The notes under the pieces: model-generated
What the model was told of the DNA's origin: nothing
The model's input: only the letters and a program-made list of their open reading frames with translations
Database searches by the model: none
Translations under genes and position numbers: made by a program
In this document: positions 1-7,317 of the stretch, piece after piece
Numbering within the stretch: position 1 is the stretch's first letter
How the letters are laid out: every line of letters starts with the position of its first letter
DNA from: UBA2965 sp036526135
GTDB lineage: Bacteria > Pseudomonadota > Gammaproteobacteria > Pseudomonadales > Azotimanducaceae
Reading direction: 5' to 3'
Length of the DNA: 12,639 bases
Assembly: GCA_036526135.1 (NCBI GenBank)
Contig: DATCZA010000071.1
Location: 1-12,639 of the forward strand

Positions 1-5
1 GTGAG

Positions 6-905
6 ATGACGCGTTATCAGATAGTTCACAAGACGCGCTACGAGTACGCTCGTCCGGTGAGCTCGTCCTACCAGCATCTGCACCTCACGCCGCGCAGCTT
101 TGCCAAGCAGAACGTGATCAGCTCGGACCTGCACATAGAGCCGGCCCCCACTTCGAACCAGACGCGGCAGGATTACTTCGGCAACCCGGTCACCGACGTC
201 GTCATCCGCAGCAGACACGACTCGCTCGAGATCACCAGTCGTGCGCTGCTTGACGTGAATGCAGATGAGAACATCCTTCTGGATCTGAGCCCGCCGTGGG
301 AAGCCGTCGCCGGGGCGGTCGGCGATCCCAGATCGAGCGAGGCCTGGGATGCCGCCCGCTTCTGCTTTCCCTCGCCTCATGTCGATCCGCGGGAAGCTCT
401 TGCCTACGCCGAGCCCAGCCTGTCGCCCGGCACGCCATTTCTGCGATCCGTCGAGCACATCACGGCTCGGATCTACGAGGAGTTCACCTACAAGGGCGGC
501 GTCACCGACGTCCAGACGCCGGTGGAAGAGGTGCTGCAGTCGAGGGCCGGGGTGTGCCAGGACTTTGCTCACCTGGCCATCGCCAGCGTGCGGGCGTTCG
601 GGCTGCCGGCCAGGTACGTCAGCGGCTACCTGCTTACCCGACCTCCCCAAGGACAGCCTCGGCTCACCGGCGCGGATGCGTCCCACGCCTGGATATCGGT
701 GTGGTGCCCGGAGTTCGGCTGGATCGACTTCGATCCGACCAACAATCTCCGCCCAAGGGACGAGCACATCACGCTGGGCTGGGGCCGCGACTACAGCGAC
801 GTCAGCCCCACCCGGGGATTCATTCACGGCGGTGGAAGCCAGCAGCTGGAAGTTTCCGTGGACGTGACACCCGTCCCGCTGGCCGATCACCGCGCCCGCC
901 GGTAA
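6..905 (+). CDS. Transglutaminase-like family protein (299 aa)
   Basis: Cytosolic protein of the bacterial transglutaminase-like (papain-fold) superfamily. The N-terminal ~100 residues, starting with a RYQIVHKTRYEYARPV stretch, match the beta-rich N-terminal domain that precedes the core in this family. The catalytic core runs from about residue 145 to 250. It holds the Cys in AGVCQDFAHL (C184), the His in DASHAWISVW (H227) and the Asp in FDPTNN (D243), so the Cys-His-Asp triad is complete. Known members act as proteases or amidases more often than as true cross-linkers; the substrate cannot be read from sequence. No signal peptide is visible. In many bacteria this family sits beside alpha-E and circularly permuted ATP-grasp proteins; any such partner would lie upstream, outside the window. 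The ATG at 6 is preceded by only five visible bases, so the ribosome binding site cannot be judged. The next gene starts 9 bp downstream, suggesting co-transcription. Confidence 0.9.
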   Translation: MTRYQIVHKTRYEYARPVSSSYQHLHLTPRSFAKQNVISSDLHIEPAPTSNQTRQDYFGNPVTDVVIRSRHDSLEITSRALLDVNADENILLDLSPPWEAVAGAVGDPRSSEAWDAARFCFPSPHVDPREALAYAEPSLSPGTPFLRSVEHITARIYEEFTYKGGVTDVQTPVEEVLQSRAGVCQDFAHLAIASVRAFGLPARYVSGYLLTRPPQGQPRLTGADASHAWISVWCPEFGWIDFDPTNNLRPRDEHITLGWGRDYSDVSPTRGFIHGGGSQQLEVSVDVTPVPLADHRARR

Positions 906-914
906 CCTCTTCCC

Positions 915-2402
915 ATGAGCCAACCAAACATTGCCCAGACCCGAACCGGTGCAGTAGAAGGCCGCATGAAAGACGGCACGCTCCTGTTTTCCGGAATACC
1001 CTACGCCGCTGCACCGGAGGGTTCCCTTCGTTTCAGGCCTGCGGCACCGGTAACGCCCTGGACCGGAGTCCGCCCGGCGTTGAAGTTCGGACCCGCCGCT
1101 CCTCAGGTGGCGACCGGCGGTCTCACCAACAGCGCCGCTGTTCGCTGGTCCGAGGATTGCCTATCCCTCAACGTCTGCACCCCGGCGCTGGACGGAGCGC
1201 TGCGCCCGGTGCTCGTGTGGATTCACGGCGGCAGCTTCCGCACCGGCCAGGGAGCGGTGCCCTGGTACAACGGCAACCGGTTCGCGCTTCACGGCGACAT
1301 GGTCGTCGTCAGCATCAACTACCGGCTGGGCGCGCTGGGATTCTCCGAGCTGTCCCGCCTCGGATCGGGTTTCGAGACCTCAGGGGTGAACGGCCTCCTC
1401 GACCAGATCCGAGCTCTCGAATGGGTACGGGACAACATCCAGCAATTCGGCGGCGACCCTGACCGGGTCACGATAGCCGGTGAGTCTGCGGGCGCTTTCA
1501 GCGTCTGCTCGCTGCTCGGCTCACCTCTCGCCCAGGGACTGTTTCACCGGGCGATTGCGCAAAGCGGGGCCGCCCACCACACCCTGCGCAAGGCAACTGC
1601 CGAGCGGATCACCGACCTCTTTCTCGAATCGCTGGGCATCGACGACCCGACAGATCTGGACTCGCTGCCGGTGGAGCGCATCCTCGATGCCCAGACCGAG
1701 ATCGTGCAGCGGCTCGAAGATCGCTCCGGCGCTCTCGCCGTTCTGGGGGAACTCCACGATCCCGTGGGACCCTTCTACCCTTGCGTGGGTAACGCCGTTC
1801 TGCCACAGAGCCCCATCGAGGCCATCCGCAGCGGCTCCGGCGCCAGCATTCCGCTGCTCATTGGAACCAATGCCGACGAGGCTACGCTGTGGGGTTACGG
1901 AGACGTTCCCGAGCAAAGGCTTCACGAGGTCGTCCAGGCCTACAACGCCTCGGCGCCGCTGGAAACTCTCCGCGCCCAGCGGCCCAAAGCGGCGACGGAT
2001 CAGCTGATGATCGCTCTGACCACCGACTTTCTTTTCCGGATCCCCGCCATCCGGGTGGCCGAGGCGCGAGCCGGCTTCGACACCGCGACGTGGATGTATC
2101 TCTTCTCCTGGAAATCACGGGCGTTCGGCGGCCGCCTCGGAGCGACTCATGCCCTGGAAATCCCCTTCGTTTTCGACAACCTGGATCGGGCGGGCGTGGA
2201 CATATTCCTGGGCGAAGGACCAACCCCCCAGGCGCTCGCAGACGTCATGCATAGAGCCTGGATACGCTTCGTGCAGGGGGACGATCCCGGTTGGGAGCGA
2301 TACGAGCCGGGCTCCCGGGCAACCATGCGCTTCGACGATCCCTGCGAGCTGATCTACGACCCCGATCGTGAGGAACGCGAAGCCTGGGACGGCTATCGCT
2401 GA
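915..2402 (+). CDS. Type-B carboxylesterase (alpha/beta hydrolase, 495 aa)
   Basis: Serine hydrolase of the carboxylesterase type-B / para-nitrobenzyl esterase family, expected to cleave carboxylic esters. Visible landmarks in order: the N-terminal GIPYA block (28-32), the EDCLSLNV signature (80-87), the oxyanion-hole HGG (104-106), the nucleophile elbow GESAGAF with Ser191, the acidic residue Glu322 in GTNADEATLW, and His412 in GATHALEIPFVFDN. The triad is therefore complete, and the length is normal for the family. There is no signal peptide, which suggests a cytosolic enzyme, whereas some relatives are secreted. The start at 915 has little Shine-Dalgarno sequence, but the N-terminal residues already match the family (TRTGAVEGR), so the downstream ATG at 966 is less likely. 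The gene follows the transglutaminase gene by 9 bp. Its stop codon abuts the stop of the opposing gene with no base between them. The natural substrate is unknown. Confidence 0.92.
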   Translation: MSQPNIAQTRTGAVEGRMKDGTLLFSGIPYAAAPEGSLRFRPAAPVTPWTGVRPALKFGPAAPQVATGGLTNSAAVRWSEDCLSLNVCTPALDGALRPVLVWIHGGSFRTGQGAVPWYNGNRFALHGDMVVVSINYRLGALGFSELSRLGSGFETSGVNGLLDQIRALEWVRDNIQQFGGDPDRVTIAGESAGAFSVCSLLGSPLAQGLFHRAIAQSGAAHHTLRKATAERITDLFLESLGIDDPTDLDSLPVERILDAQTEIVQRLEDRSGALAVLGELHDPVGPFYPCVGNAVLPQSPIEAIRSGSGASIPLLIGTNADEATLWGYGDVPEQRLHEVVQAYNASAPLETLRAQRPKAATDQLMIALTTDFLFRIPAIRVAEARAGFDTATWMYLFSWKSRAFGGRLGATHALEIPFVFDNLDRAGVDIFLGEGPTPQALADVMHRAWIRFVQGDDPGWERYEPGSRATMRFDDPCELIYDPDREEREAWDGYR

Positions 2403-4088
2403 TCAGCGGGTGCGAATCAGCCAGTCAGCCAGCTGCTCGGGCGAAACTGGCATGGAGTATGCGGCTCCCTGAACCTCCAGGCAGTCGAGCTCGCGCAGAA
2501 GGCGCACCTGCTCCACGGTTTCCACGCCCGCCGCCACCACCTTGAGATTCAATGACCGCGAAGCCGCGATGGCACCAGCGGTGATCGCCGTGCTGATCCT
2601 GCTTCTGGTGATCTCGCGAATCAGGTGTCGGTCTATCTTCAAAGCGTCCACCGGAAGGTGATCCAGGCAATCCAACGCCGATCCGTCGGCGCCAAAGTCG
2701 CCCACGGCGATGGTCACACCGACAGTTCTCAGCTCGGCGACCATAGCCGCCATCCCGTCATTCGCCCCGTCGAAACTCCGGCAGGGTATCTCCAACTCCA
2801 GAGCCTGGGGCGCGACGCCGTTGTCGAGCAGCAGGCCGGTCAGGAAGTCGGCGAAATCGGGCGTCAGCATATCCGTGGCGGACACGTTGACGGACACGGG
2901 TACTCGTGGGAGCCCGGCCTGTCGCCAGCGTCGAATCTGCCCGCACACCTCGGCAAGCACCCATCGGGTGAGCTCGCTGATCAGGCCCACCTGCTCCGCA
3001 AGCGGGACGATCTCCTCCGGAGGCAGCTCGCCCAGCTCCGGGTCGACCAGGCGCAGCAGAGCTTCCACGCCGGTGGTGCGGCCGGTCGAGAGTTCCACCT
3101 TCGGCTGGTACACCAGGTGGAATCCGCCGTTTTCGAATGCTCGACGCAGCGCCGCCTCGTTGATCAGCCGGTCGATGATCACGTCGTTCATGGCTTCGCA
3201 GTGGAAATGGACTCGGCCACCGCGCAAATCGCTCGATGACAGCAACGCGCGCTGGGCACAGCGGATGAGCGATGTGGAGTCGTCGCCGTCCGTCGGGTAA
3301 ACGCTGATCCCGACCTTCGGTCGCGTGATGAACGCCGCGCCGCCGATCTGGATAGGCACTTCCACAGCGGCAACCACCCGTTCTGCGACGCTGGCGGCTT
3401 CCTCGATGTGGCGCAGTTCCGGCAGCAGCAGCAGAAAGCGATCGCCTTCCATGCGCGCCATGGTGCGCTCGTCTCCGAATGGGAGCACGTTGGGAGACTG
3501 ACCCACAACGTCGTAGTCCCGGATAGCCTCGATGATGCGACGGGCAGACAGGGACATCAGGGCCTCGGTACCCGCTTCACCGGCGCGTCGCCTGACTCGC
3601 TCGAAGCTCTGCAGATCCACCGCAAGCACCGCCAGCTGTCGCGTAAAACGCCGCGCGTGGCGAATCTGCACATCCACGTGACGGCGGAAAAACTCGTTGT
3701 TCGGCAGGTCGGTAATCCTGTCGTAGTAGGCCAGCCGGTCCACGTGATCCTGCACCCGGCTCAACTGCTGCTGGCGGTCCCTGAAGGCTTCGGAGGTGGC
3801 CACCAGCTTGAATATCCTAGCCTGCAAGGTGTCCTGGTCTACCGGCTTGAGGATGAATTCCAGATTCGGGTCCGCTTCCAGATGGGGACGCAGAACGGCC
3901 AGTTCGTTTCGCTCGAGCAATACCAGACGCGGGCGGTCGAGGTCCGCGCCGCTGTCGAGTTCCCGGCCGAGTTCGCCCGCATCCACAAAGTCGGCACTGT
4001 CCAACACGACCACCTGGGGCCTGGGCGATTCCGGTGGACGCCGCCTCTCCCCGAACAGCGGAGTCACGTTGCCTTTATCTTTTCTCAT
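2403..4088 (-). CDS. Degenerate GGDEF/EAL protein with receiver-like N-terminus (561 aa)
   Basis: Cytosolic c-di-GMP-family protein without transmembrane segments. Residues 25-95 look like a receiver-type fold: strand VVVLDS, then LVLLER, then FILKPVD with the conserved Lys-Pro (81-82). No Asp is found at the usual phosphoacceptor place. The GGDEF domain spans about 115-295 and has EGDRF (214-218) instead of GGDEF, so cyclase activity is unlikely. The EAL domain spans about 305-561. It keeps EALLR (342-346), N401, E431, K484 and Q540. It has G463 where the first Asp of the DDFG motif is expected, A520 where the AEGVE catalytic Glu is expected, and has lost the TE of the LELTES motif. Phosphodiesterase activity is therefore doubtful, and a binding or signalling role is more likely. 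I chose ATG 4088 because the domain-like sequence begins shortly after it; an in-frame ATG at 4187 would add 33 Arg-rich residues with no domain character. It stands alone, convergent with the esterase gene. Confidence 0.88.
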   Translation of the reverse strand: MRKDKGNVTPLFGERRRPPESPRPQVVVLDSADFVDAGELGRELDSGADLDRPRLVLLERNELAVLRPHLEADPNLEFILKPVDQDTLQARIFKLVATSEAFRDRQQQLSRVQDHVDRLAYYDRITDLPNNEFFRRHVDVQIRHARRFTRQLAVLAVDLQSFERVRRRAGEAGTEALMSLSARRIIEAIRDYDVVGQSPNVLPFGDERTMARMEGDRFLLLLPELRHIEEAASVAERVVAAVEVPIQIGGAAFITRPKVGISVYPTDGDDSTSLIRCAQRALLSSSDLRGGRVHFHCEAMNDVIIDRLINEAALRRAFENGGFHLVYQPKVELSTGRTTGVEALLRLVDPELGELPPEEIVPLAEQVGLISELTRWVLAEVCGQIRRWRQAGLPRVPVSVNVSATDMLTPDFADFLTGLLLDNGVAPQALELEIPCRSFDGANDGMAAMVAELRTVGVTIAVGDFGADGSALDCLDHLPVDALKIDRHLIREITRSRISTAITAGAIAASRSLNLKVVAAGVETVEQVRLLRELDCLEVQGAAYSMPVSPEQLADWLIRTR

Positions 4089-4574
4089 CCAGTGCTCACT
4101 ATCGCAGACCCGGTGCCTGCCGCGACCCCCTCCCGTTCGCCGCGGCAACAAGCACCGACTTCTGCTTTCCCCCCAACTCGAATCCACGCAGATGATCGAG
4201 TGGCTTTTCTATAATCTTCAGCGAGGTCATCCCGCCGAGTGTCTGGCCCGATCAGCCTTCCTGCAGCGCAGCTAGACTGACGACATTTGGCAATTTCGTT
4301 GCCATAACGGCCGTTTTGTAAACCCTACCCAATTACCTGTTAGGGTGATAACAGCGCGGTGTAAGCGACATGTAACCTCGGGGTGATCGCAGGGGCGCTG
4401 GCGTGACAACAACGCGGATGCGCGCAGCCCCCGAGGACGGTATCTTCAGGCTATGAACCAGCACGAGTCCCTAAAGCCGGGCAACGTTGGCAGATGCAGC
4501 CGGCGTCGCTGCCCGCACGCCCCGCACACCAACGGCAGTCGTCGATCGACCTCCTCGTCCATGGACGCCGCCCA
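4089..4574. other. Divergent intergenic region with candidate control elements
   Basis: This 486-bp stretch separates the divergent c-di-GMP-type gene and the winged-helix regulator gene, so it should hold both promoters. What can be seen: a perfect TATAAT on the + strand at 4210-4215, without a good -35 box at 16-18 bp; an inverted repeat ACCCTA (4322-4327) / TAGGGT (4341-4346) with a 13-bp spacer; and an 8-bp inverted repeat CCTCGGGG (4376-4383) / CCCCGAGG (4429-4436). The part around 4290-4345 is clearly more AT-rich than its surroundings, as expected for a promoter zone. A 41-codon reading frame from ATG 4453 ends with its TGA overlapping the regulator ATG (4575-4578). I could not assign a convincing sigma-70 promoter to either gene. 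Confidence 0.5.
4322..4346. repeat. Inverted repeat ACCCTA-N13-TAGGGT (possible operator)
   Basis: Six-base arms at 4322-4327 and 4341-4346 are exact reverse complements, about 19 bp centre to centre, in the AT-richer part of the divergent intergenic region. The spacing of about two helical turns would suit a dimeric regulator, possibly the winged-helix protein encoded at 4575 acting on its own promoter. This is inference only: six-base arms can occur by chance, and no second copy was noticed. Confidence 0.25.
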
Positions 4575-6422
4575 ATGACAACAAGCAATCTGCTCGACGG
4601 TTTTACCGTCGGCGACTTCCAGGTTTTTCCAAGGGAGGAGAAAATCGTCGGCGGCGATTCCAGCCACCATGTCGAGCCGAAAGTCATGCAGGTGCTCGTG
4701 ACGCTGGCGTCCAATGCCGGCCACACCGTATCCCGTGACCAGATCTTAGAGGAAGTCTGGTCGGACGCCGTGGTCGGCGACGAGGTGCTTTCCCGGGCCA
4801 TATCGTTGCTGCGGGGCTACTTCGGCGACGAGAGAACGAGCCCGCGTTACATCCGTACGGTCCCACGCAAAGGTTACGAGCTGATTGCCGAAGTGGGCGC
4901 GCCCCCAGCGAAGAGCACGGGCGCGATCAGCCGGGGCCGAGCGTACGCGTTGGCGGCCCTGGTAGCCGCACTGGTGGTCGCCACCGCAGCCGTCGTGCGC
5001 TGGTGGCCGGCCACGGTTGACGCGGACCTCACCCTGGCCGTGATGCCTCTGGCCATCTCAGGGGAAGCGAGTCGATTGGGGTACGTGGCTGACGGACTGG
5101 CCGACCACCTGATCACTCACTTGACCCGATCCCCAGAGCTCCACGTCGTCGCGCGTCGATCGTCCTTCCTGATCAGGGACACCGACGCAAACGTCCGCGC
5201 CATCGGCGAGCAGCTCGGCGCCCGCTACATCGTTGAAGGCTCTCTGGCCGAGCGTGGGGCCAATCTGCTGGTGACGATGTACGTGGTGGATACCGAACTC
5301 GGCACCAACATCTGGACCACGCAGCTGCTCGGCCCGGCGAACGATCTGGCGTCGCTGCAGGTCCAGGCCGAGCGGGCCATCAACGAGGCTCTGCGGGCCC
5401 GACTCGGCGTGAAGCTTCGAACGAGCCGGTCGGCGGCCGGCGCGATCTCCGAGGACGCCTATCTGAAATATCACGAAGCTCGCTACCAATGGAGCCTGCG
5501 GGGCGAGCTTCGAATAGCCAGGGCAATCGCCCTGCTCCAGGAGGCAATCGACCTGGCCCCCGATTTCGCCGAGGCGCACATGGCCCTGGCCCAGACCCTG
5601 GCGGTACAGCCTTTCTACACCGACGACCCGGTGGCTGAGCGGTTCGTGAAGGCCCGGGCGAGCGCAGCAAGGGCGCTCGAGCTGGACGCCTCCCTGGCGG
5701 CAGAAGCCTCGGCGCTGGAAGGGTTCCTGCTCTTGCGCGAACGACGCTGGCAGCAAGCCGAGATTCAGCTGAAGAAAGCGCTTCGCCTCGACCCGGATCA
5801 GGTCAATGCCCACTACTGGTACTCCTGGCTGCTGTCCGCGCTCGGCAAGTACGATGAAGCGATGCGCGAAATGCAGATCGCATGGCGTTTGAATCCCGTA
5901 TCGGCCGTGCTAAACGACCGACTGGCCGTTGCGTACCTATGGGTCAACGACAACGCGGAAGCAGCCGCTCGATATCAGGCCGCCGCCGATCTCGGCTACC
6001 TGGAGAGCACCCAGCCTGAGAGCTACATCCTGTTTCTTCGTCGAGCCGGCCGCTTCAGCGAAATCGCCGAACTGCTTGTGCGAATGGGATACTCGGCAGC
6101 GTGGGTGGAGCCGTTCGTTCGCGGGCTCGAACATCCCGATACCCGACAGGAAGGCGCGGTGGCCATAGAGGCCGCCAGCGCGGCGGGCGACGTACCCTTC
6201 GAGCTTCTCTTCGGCATCTGGGTGCTGTTCGAAGATGGCGACCGGGCATTCGCAAACTTCGACTACGGACTAAAGACGAAGTACATCGAGTTTCTCTGGG
6301 CGGACGAAACCGAGTTTCTTCGCGACGATGCCCGCTTTGCCGACCTGATCGCCCGCCTGAACCTCTCCGACGTGATCGACCTCGACGAGATTCGAAGCGC
6401 GAACCAAGATCGCGCAAAGTGA
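4575..6422 (+). CDS. CadC-like winged-helix membrane regulator with TPR domain (615 aa)
   Basis: One-component transmembrane transcription regulator. Residues 8-105 form an OmpR/ToxR/CadC-type winged helix (LDGFTVGDFQVFPREEKIV at the start; RDQILEEVW; SRAISLLRGYFGD; YIRTVPRKGYEL wing). A hydrophobic helix at about 122-142, with arginines before it, would place the N-terminus in the cytoplasm and the rest in the periplasm. Residues 153-250 (LAVMPLA, GLADHLITHLTRSPELHVVARRSS, GARYIVEGSL, TTQL) form the FlgO/adenylate-cyclase-like domain common in this family. TPR-like helices follow at about 295-475 (AIALLQEAIDLAPDFAEAHMALA; AEIQLKKALRLDPDQVNAHYWYS; DEAMREMQIAWRLNP). ATG 4575 gives a normal family N-terminus; an in-frame ATG at 4494 would add 27 uncharacteristic residues. 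No strong ribosome binding site is seen. The stop overlaps the mobA GTG by 4 bp. The signal it senses and its DNA target are unknown. Confidence 0.88.
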   Translation: MTTSNLLDGFTVGDFQVFPREEKIVGGDSSHHVEPKVMQVLVTLASNAGHTVSRDQILEEVWSDAVVGDEVLSRAISLLRGYFGDERTSPRYIRTVPRKGYELIAEVGAPPAKSTGAISRGRAYALAALVAALVVATAAVVRWWPATVDADLTLAVMPLAISGEASRLGYVADGLADHLITHLTRSPELHVVARRSSFLIRDTDANVRAIGEQLGARYIVEGSLAERGANLLVTMYVVDTELGTNIWTTQLLGPANDLASLQVQAERAINEALRARLGVKLRTSRSAAGAISEDAYLKYHEARYQWSLRGELRIARAIALLQEAIDLAPDFAEAHMALAQTLAVQPFYTDDPVAERFVKARASAARALELDASLAAEASALEGFLLLRERRWQQAEIQLKKALRLDPDQVNAHYWYSWLLSALGKYDEAMREMQIAWRLNPVSAVLNDRLAVAYLWVNDNAEAAARYQAAADLGYLESTQPESYILFLRRAGRFSEIAELLVRMGYSAAWVEPFVRGLEHPDTRQEGAVAIEAASAAGDVPFELLFGIWVLFEDGDRAFANFDYGLKTKYIEFLWADETEFLRDDARFADLIARLNLSDVIDLDEIRSANQDRAK

Positions 6423-6988
6423 GCCTGCCCCCGGAATCGCTGACGGCCCTCGTTCTTTGCGGCGGCGCGGGGCGTCGGATGAGCGGGCGCGACAAGCCGC
6501 TCCTGGACCTCAAGGGCAGGCCCTTCGTGGCGTGGATTGCCGAGAGCGTCAAAGATCGCGTGAGCCAGGTGATCATCAGCGCCAACAGAAATCTGCAAGC
6601 CTACCTCGAAGTCGGGGAAGTGCTCCCAGACGACGGCGCGGGTCAGGGCCCTCTCGACGGCATAGCCACCTGCGCCCGGCGATGCCGAACTCCGTTCCTT
6701 TTCGTGTGTCCTGGCGATGCGCCGCATCTGGATGCCGCCGTGATCGATCGGCTCGCGGAGGCGATGGAGAAGACGGACGCTCCTGTGGTTGTGGCAAGCG
6801 ACGGCGAGCAGCGCCAGAACCTCCACCTGCTCATGAAGTCGGATGAGAGCGCGCGCATTCTAAGCTACCTGGAATCTGGCCGTCGCAGCGTGTCGGGCTG
6901 GCTTGATGAGGTCGGCGCCGTCGTTGTGGAGATGCCCGAACTCGCCGGGTCTTTCAAGGATTACGATTCGAGCGACGACCTCGCCTGA
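6419..6988 (+). CDS. mobA: Molybdenum cofactor guanylyltransferase (189 aa)
   Basis: MobA transfers GMP from GTP to molybdopterin in the cytoplasm, making the bis-MGD form of molybdenum cofactor used by the DMSO-reductase class of enzymes. Evidence: the N-terminal nucleotide-binding motif LCGGAGRRMSGRDKPLL (13-29), which matches the family LAGGxxxRMGxDKxLL with Cys for Ala and Ser for Gly; GQGPLDGI (75-82); the metal-binding-type GDAPHLD (D100); and the C-terminal FKDYDSSDDLA, equivalent to the family N-x-N-T-P-x-D-L tail. Length is normal. The start is the GTG at 6419, inside the upstream stop (GTGA, 6419-6422); no Shine-Dalgarno is visible, so translation is probably coupled to the regulator gene. 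No other cofactor gene is visible in the window. A related nucleotidyltransferase such as MocA is possible, but the GPLDGI and tail pattern favour MobA. Confidence 0.85.
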   Translation: MSLPPESLTALVLCGGAGRRMSGRDKPLLDLKGRPFVAWIAESVKDRVSQVIISANRNLQAYLEVGEVLPDDGAGQGPLDGIATCARRCRTPFLFVCPGDAPHLDAAVIDRLAEAMEKTDAPVVVASDGEQRQNLHLLMKSDESARILSYLESGRRSVSGWLDEVGAVVVEMPELAGSFKDYDSSDDLA

Positions 6989-7003
6989 CCGGGCAGGAGC
7001 GCC

Positions 7004-7309
7004 TCAGCGGCCCTCGGGCCGGCGGTCTTTCTCGATGAGCACGTGGAGCGCCTCGCCGGACGTTTGCAGCTCCGCCCTCAAGCCGTTCCCGGCTTCCAGA
7101 TCACCAAGCGAGGCCGTCGGTATCGTCACGGCAACGCCGCGCTCGGTCAGGCACGCGCCGATGCCGTCCGCCACCGCCGTCAGGCTGCACTCGAACATGC
7201 CGTTGGGAAACGGTGTTGGCTCCGTCACCGTCCCCCCGTCAGCGAGTGCGGACAGGTCGGCGCCGTTGAGCCGAAGACGAAGGCCCGCTCTGCTCAACCG
7301 GAGCTTCAC
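7004..7309 (-). CDS. Small protein resembling DUF7009, downstream of bfr (101 aa)
   Basis: Small soluble protein of unknown function. The N-terminus, with alternating basic and hydrophobic residues (MKLRLSRAGLRLRLNGADL) followed by a Gly-rich turn and ADGGTVTEPTPF, resembles proteins I know as DUF7009; I make this family call from memory of the pattern and it needs a profile search. There is no signal peptide, no membrane segment and no recognisable metal or nucleotide motif; Cys42 and Cys54 are the only cysteines. The start is a GTG at 7309, 8 bp after the bfr stop, with a GAGAT-like Shine-Dalgarno just upstream. It is therefore probably the second gene of a bfr transcript. Its end lies 15 bp from the convergent mobA stop. 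The link to bfr suggests a role in iron or metal handling, but nothing in the sequence proves it. Confidence 0.75.
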   Translation of the reverse strand: MKLRLSRAGLRLRLNGADLSALADGGTVTEPTPFPNGMFECSLTAVADGIGACLTERGVAVTIPTASLGDLEAGNGLRAELQTSGEALHVLIEKDRRPEGR

Positions 7310-7317
7310 CGATGATC

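Noticed and set aside
3408..4214. 268-codon + strand frame opposite the GGDEF/EAL gene
   Set aside because: No domain pattern, and the opposite strand clearly encodes a multi-domain protein over the same stretch.
4210..4215. Perfect TATAAT as a + strand promoter
   Set aside because: No acceptable -35 box at 16-18 bp and no TG extension; it is about 360 bp from the regulator start. It is kept only as an observation in the intergenic region.
5058..5813. 251-codon - strand frame inside the winged-helix/TPR regulator gene
   Set aside because: The + strand frame has continuous TPR and FlgO-like sequence here; the - frame has no recognisable feature.
7008..7021. CGGCCCTCGGGCCG hairpin as a mobA terminator
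   Set aside because: The stem is short, lies within the coding end of the opposing gene, and the following GCGGTCTTTCTC has no proper T-run.
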